Shown here one piece after another: positions 20,072 through 23,524 of a stretch of DNA of 23,524 nt. How positions within the stretch are numbered: the first letter of the stretch is position 1; the number at the start of each line of letters is the position of its first letter. Made by a program: the position numbers and the translations under genes. This DNA comes from Sphaeroforma arctica JP610 (Eukaryota > Opisthokonta > Ichthyosporea > Ichthyophonida). Location of the stretch: contig NW_014040454.1 of assembly GCF_001186125.1 (NCBI RefSeq), forward strand, positions 9,550 through 33,073, written 5' to 3'. Below the pieces are notes generated by a model, which was given only the letters and a program-made list of their open reading frames with translations, made no database searches and had not been told where the DNA came from.

Positions 20072-20937
20072 TGTTATAAACGTACTCTTAAGCAGTACGC
20101 AAATTCCTAAACGTACTCTTAATAGTACGAGGAACTCAAGTTTCCTAAATGTACTCTTAATAGTACGAGGAACTCAAGTTTCCTAAATGTGCTCTTAATA
20201 GCACGAGGAACTTAAGTTTCCTAAAATGGGTTTTAATGGTTTTATTAATTAATACCTTTTCCATTTAACATATCAGATATTTGGATGAGGCCATTAAAAG
20301 GCCTCAGTAAAATACCAAACATAAAGAGTTGGTCTAGTTCTATTAATAGAACTTTATTTACTTTCTAATTTTATTTATATCTGAATACTTCGGTAGCAAG
20401 ATGGCTCAACCGAATATAGGGTTCTAGGGACTATTAACGTTACCTAGTTGATCCTCCGATAAGCCAACCAGATGTGCCAGTCTGATGAAGGCTAAGTCGG
20501 TAATTCTTGATAGTGGCAAGTTATTGGTTAAGACAATAACTAAGGACGTCAAGAGTATTTTATTTTTATTTTTATTATTTTCTAAAAATAGGATTTTATG
20601 AGTATCTCGGATTCGCCCCAGAATAGAGCGACAACGAAACACTAAATAAAATCCCTTCGGCGGAAACAGTACTGAGAGGATTATATATAGGCAATGTCTC
20701 AGCCTCACAATCCCTCAGAGTATTGCAGTTTTCACGAGGCAAACCTAACTTTATTAAACATCTCATTTCGTTTATTTATATCGATATTTACACGATATTT
20801 AGAATTTACCTACGCGTTTATTTATTCTAAGGCATTAGTATCGCCTTTATTAGACCGAATCTTACACATTTTAAAGTTAGCAAAAGTATTAATTACTTAG
20901 ACTACTTAAGCGTAAAGGTAGATTAACTACCACAACA
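20072..20937 (+). repeat. Candidate 5' LTR of the right-hand retrotransposon
   Basis: Starts TGTTAT and ends CACAACA, a TGTT...AACA pair as expected of LTR ends. The left edge coincides with the point where the minus-strand pol similarity stops, and the gag ATG follows 61 nt after the right edge. A TATATATA box lies at 20682-20689 and an AATAAA at 20645-20650. The only copy in view is this one, so the ends are inferred. No clear tRNA primer-binding site follows; the next bases are a T-run and a CTTGTC...GACAAG stem (20949-20976). Confidence 0.4.
20081..20230 (+). repeat. Tandem hairpin array, 38-bp period
   Basis: Four hairpins of the form GTACT-loop-AGTAC at 20082-20098, 20113-20128, 20151-20166 and 20189-20204; the last three are spaced 38 nt apart. 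In the fourth the stem reads GTGCT/AGCAC, a change on both arms that keeps pairing. Between them lie AGGAA...TTCCT stems. Further palindromes follow nearby: GAGGCC...GGCCTC (20287-20305) and AGTTCTATTAATAGAACT (20336-20353, perfect). Confidence 0.8.
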
Positions 20938-20998
20938 TGTTTTTTTTCTTGTCCAAGCTAATCGTTAAGAGACAAGCTAGTAGTCATAAGTTGAGATT

Positions 20999-21769
20999 AT
21001 GACCAAGAAAGACAACACTCCTTCTAAGAAGCGTAGAGCTGAAAAGAAGAAGATGGAGAGAGAAGCAGCTAGCGCTGCCGCAGCTATTACTGCTGCAGAA
21101 GCAACCGCCGCCGCTGCTGATGCGTTTAACCGCACTGTAGCCGAAGTACTTGCCTCTGACAATAATAGTCAAAAGGACAATGCTTCAGATAAGGGTGTAG
21201 CCACACCGTTTAAGGAGACTACTCCCACTGACAGAGCCCGAGGGCCAACTATTGCCTCAACTTCAAAGCTTTCATTTACGAAGCCAAGAAGTGAGACAAG
21301 GGACACGCCTCAAGACGCCCCAACCATTTCTTCTGACGAAACTCAGAAAGGAAAGTCCCCAATTATAGGGGCATCCCCAATTATAGGGGACAAGGACAAA
21401 TCTCAGAAGGAACCTATTATGGAACCAGAAGATGAGGCAAGCTCAAGTAGCAAACCCGAATCTACGTCCGAGACTACTAAGCCAACTCGCATAAGTAAGT
21501 TAATTACTGAAAACGCTGATCTTAAGAATCAGTTAGCTATTATTATGAAAGACTTGACTGTCGAACATGTAGATCAATTAATTAGATCAGGAAAATATCC
21601 ACAGCACTTACGCGAACATGTTTCCCCGGGCATTACTGAAGCCCTACAGAAGTGGACAGAATGTCGACAGGCAATTACGCCCAAAGACTCAAGCTCTACA
21701 CCTGAGGTATATGATCCAGACGTGCTCAGCGTCTCTATACCTTATGAGGCACTACCTCCAGAAGTTTAG
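20999..21769 (+). CDS. Gag-like protein, N-terminal frame (256 aa to an in-frame TAG)
   Basis: Starts at an ATG 61 nt after the candidate LTR. Residues 2-21 are strongly basic (KKDNTPSKKRRAEKKK core), followed by an Ala-rich helix (about 22-43), then a long Ser/Thr/Pro/Glu-rich segment likely to be disordered, with a direct repeat SPIIGA/SPIIGD. A helical stretch at about 165-225 (ENADLKNQLAIIMKDLTVEH) precedes the end. The TAG at 21767-21769 is probably a nonsense mutation, because the same frame stays open for another 56 codons to TGA at 21937-21939 with similar composition. Its role would be the structural capsid/matrix protein of the element. No capsid family was recognised by motif, so gag is called from position and composition. 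Confidence 0.6.
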   Translation: MTKKDNTPSKKRRAEKKKMEREAASAAAAITAAEATAAAADAFNRTVAEVLASDNNSQKDNASDKGVATPFKETTPTDRARGPTIASTSKLSFTKPRSETRDTPQDAPTISSDETQKGKSPIIGASPIIGDKDKSQKEPIMEPEDEASSSSKPESTSETTKPTRISKLITENADLKNQLAIIMKDLTVEHVDQLIRSGKYPQHLREHVSPGITEALQKWTECRQAITPKDSSSTPEVYDPDVLSVSIPYEALPPEV

Positions 21770-21882
21770 GCTAATTACTCGCCTGTTCTGATACCCGGCC
21801 GTGAGTCACCCGTCCTCGAGGGTATTATAGATCTAGAGGTAAGGAGATATACTCCGCCACTTGTACCAAATTGGGAAGATAA

Positions 21883-22839
21883 TCGTCGAAACCAGTTAAG
21901 ACTGGGTATGTTATTCCGACGCATGGATCACCCAAGGTGATAATACCAACCGCTATCCGTGGAATAGAGCACCGAAAGGCCTCTACCATGGATTTTACAA
22001 GGGGTAATAAATACCCCCGTAGGCGTGTAAACAATGTCGAGTTTAATCGCTTCGATCGCACGGCCGTACACCAGCCCGCAGAGGACTTCCACTCTGACGA
22101 GGTGACCGACCTTAATAAATCGGTCGACGACTATACCAATAAAATGGAAGTCGCCCATGCTGCGCATCATGCTGATGACGTAGCATACTATGCAAATATT
22201 ATTGCGATTAGGCAAAAGCGCATAGACCAGTTACTTCAGGCCCAACGTGGACAAGACCACAGAGATAACCAGAAGTACAAGGGACAGATCAGTCGACTTA
22301 AGTCGAACTGGGATGCCAACAGCAAGCAGGTCGAGTTTATAAACAACCATGACCTCGACACGCTAACCCGTACGCTTAACGCGTTTACGGTTATGCTGGA
22401 GACGAATGATATCGCTCCCCAGCAATGGATCTCTGCCTTAATGCAGACGTTTGATCCTACAGGTACAAGTTATCTGATCCTGCAGCGACACCAGCATGAG
22501 CTAGACACTTGTCGTGACTGGCCAGCTGTGTGTTGGTTGGTTACGTCCTTGTTAAGTAAGGACATGCGTAGCCCTGGGCTGAGTTCAATTCTAAATGAAC
22601 CAGCCGAGAACACGCCCATTCTGAGCTACATTCTGAAACTCGATGCTGACCTGAAACGTCCAGATATAACTAAGGACAAGGTACAGCGATGGTACGAATT
22701 CCTGGTTATGCACGTGTTCTGTAAGAACATAGGGAATAACGACCGTGAGAGTCTGTACACCGAGTTGCGGCGTAAACACGCGACTGAGGCTCGAGACAAG
22801 GGACATGAAACAAAGTTTCATCTATCCCGACTTACGTGA
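21883..22839 (+). CDS. Gag-like protein, second frame (capsid-like region)
   Basis: This frame opens at 21883 and runs to TGA at 22837-22839; there is no ATG at the start, so it should be reached from the previous frame by a -1 shift in the 21883-21939 overlap, or by a one-base indel that broke the gene. It is mainly charged and helical, with a region rich in Asp, Asn and Gln (DDVAYYANIIAIRQKRIDQL) and a later compact section (WISALMQTF, WYEFLVMHVFCK) that looks like the folded capsid part. The AADVVYY word is shared with the decayed copy at 17.3 kb, which indicates a family in this genome. No classic slippery heptamer was found in the overlap, so a disabling indel is more likely than programmed frameshifting. 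Confidence 0.6.
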   Translation, partial: SSKPVKTGYVIPTHGSPKVIIPTAIRGIEHRKASTMDFTRGNKYPRRRVNNVEFNRFDRTAVHQPAEDFHSDEVTDLNKSVDDYTNKMEVAHAAHHADDVAYYANIIAIRQKRIDQLLQAQRGQDHRDNQKYKGQISRLKSNWDANSKQVEFINNHDLDTLTRTLNAFTVMLETNDIAPQQWISALMQTFDPTGTSYLILQRHQHELDTCRDWPAVCWLVTSLLSKDMRSPGLSSILNEPAENTPILSYILKLDADLKRPDITKDKVQRWYEFLVMHVFCKNIGNNDRESLYTELRRKHATEARDKGHETKFHLSRLT

Positions 22840-22883
22840 GAACAGTTTTATGATACTGTATCCACCTTTTTCCCGTACATTGA

Positions 22884-23246
22884 GTAACATCGAAAGGAAA
22901 ATCGGCTGTTAAGAAGTCGCGGGAGTTCACTGATCACGGGTACGTATCCAGACAGACCTCAAACGAGAGACCCCAACATACACGTGCTCGCGACACCACT
23001 TTATCCACGCGACCCAATAAACGGGCACGCGCAGGAGCGAAGGACATGGAACCTCCATTTAAGGAGATTAAGAAATGTGCCGACGCCCAGTGTGGATATG
23101 ATATGTACCAGTTAACCCCTAACGGCTATTGGAATGGTAGACATGCATCCACCTGTACACACTTTTTTACTAAGTGTGACAAGTGGGAGAAGACCAATGG
23201 CTATCACATTAAGTTTTGTGACCGAAAGCCCAACATTACGTTGGAG
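22884..23246 (+). CDS. Basic, Cys/His-rich nucleocapsid-like segment
   Basis: Open from 22884 (after TGA at 22881-22883) to TGA at 23247-23249; an in-frame ATG is at 23046. The first half is rich in Lys, Arg, Ser and Thr (KKSREF, RPNKRARAGAK). The second half has a Cys/His cluster: C-x4-C (CADAQC), then H-x3-C-x-H (HASTCTH), TKCDKW and FCDRKPN. This is where a gag nucleocapsid would lie, but the spacing is not the usual CCHC knuckle (C-x2-C-x4-H-x4-C). The frame is shifted -1 from the capsid-like frame and continues past the TGA into the protease. Confidence 0.5.
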
Positions 23247-23249
23247 TGA

Positions 23250-23524
23250 CGGTACTACCAGGTACAATCGTTACACAGACAATACAACGACTCTTTAGAT
23301 GAGCGTGTAATAATCCTTGTATATTGCAATGGAAATAAAATCCTTGCGTTGATTGATCCTGGTTCCGAAATATCATGTATATCCGATCGTTTTGCATTAA
23401 TGAAAGATATCGAAAGGAGAACACAAACAACTCACCTCATTTTAACTGATGATAAAACTGCTAAGTGTGATACCATGGCCACAGATGTCAAAATCTCCCT
23501 GGCCGATGATAGGAGTATCACTAC
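23250..23524 (+). CDS. Retroviral-type aspartic protease, start only
   Basis: In the same frame as the Cys/His segment, separated from it by one TGA. The section VIILVYCNGNKILALIDPGS followed by EISCIS has the pattern of the active-site strand of LTR-element proteases (hydrophobic, A-L-I-D-x-G-S-E-x-x-x-I-S). The catalytic triplet, normally D-S-G or D-T-G, reads D-P-G (23355-23363), which is unusual and may mark an inactive copy. The frame runs off the right edge, so the rest of pol is not visible. Confidence 0.65.

Larger units (their letters stand above)
20072..23524 (+). mobile_element. Ty3/gypsy-like LTR retrotransposon, 3' part outside the window
   Basis: Composite of the candidate LTR, an untranslated leader, gag frames (20999-22839), a basic and Cys/His-rich domain (22884-23246) and a protease start (23250-23524). 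RT, RNase H and integrase would lie to the right. It looks younger than the two pol remnants to its left, since its frames are long, but it carries two in-frame stops and at least two frame changes. Its left edge abuts the truncated minus-strand pol copy, which suggests nested insertion. Confidence 0.65.

Noticed and set aside
20694-20900. 68-codon + frame inside the candidate LTR
   Set aside because: It lies between the TATA box and the gag ATG, is Phe/Ile-rich, and is most simply untranslated R-U5 sequence.

Overview
This is eukaryotic nuclear DNA. The evidence is a long gene of 18 coding exons with uniform GT-AG introns, many AT/GT microsatellites and minisatellites inside the introns, and a cluster of decayed LTR retrotransposons. 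No bacterial-style operon, CRISPR array, rRNA or tRNA was seen. The species cannot be named from sequence alone. A secreted-kinase (FAM20) relative in an intron-rich genome with telomere-like CCCTAAA motifs would fit a unicellular relative of animals or another intron-rich protist, but this is a weak inference.

Layout. (1) At the left edge, on the minus strand, is the first coding exon of a membrane protein whose ATG is at 161; the rest lies outside the window. (2) Positions 162-1381 form the shared upstream region between this gene and its divergent neighbour. (3) Positions 1382-13588 (+) hold a reconstructable gene of 18 coding exons (2469 nt of coding sequence, 822 aa). It encodes a type II membrane or luminal protein with a FAM20-type secretory-pathway kinase fold. 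The alpha-C Glu and the NGRG motif are kept, but the nucleotide-binding Lys position is Arg and the catalytic and metal-binding Asp positions read Ser, so it is probably a pseudokinase or a very divergent kinase. (4) Positions 13589-16700 are AT-rich and mostly non-coding. They include an inverted copy of an element also found upstream of the gene. (5) Positions 16700-23524 are a nest of Ty3/gypsy-type remnants: a decayed + strand gag/RT copy (about 16.7-18.8 kb), a - strand RT/RNase H copy (about 20.07-19.12 kb), and a younger + strand element. The younger element starts at a candidate LTR (20072-20937) that seems to have inserted into the - strand copy, followed by gag, a Cys/His-rich domain and the start of an aspartic protease at the right edge.

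The points most worth attention are the altered active site of the FAM20-like protein, the repeated duplication of exon ends together with their 5' splice sites inside introns 7, 8 and 16, the inverted spaced element flanking the gene, and a tandem hairpin array with a compensatory base change in the candidate LTR.
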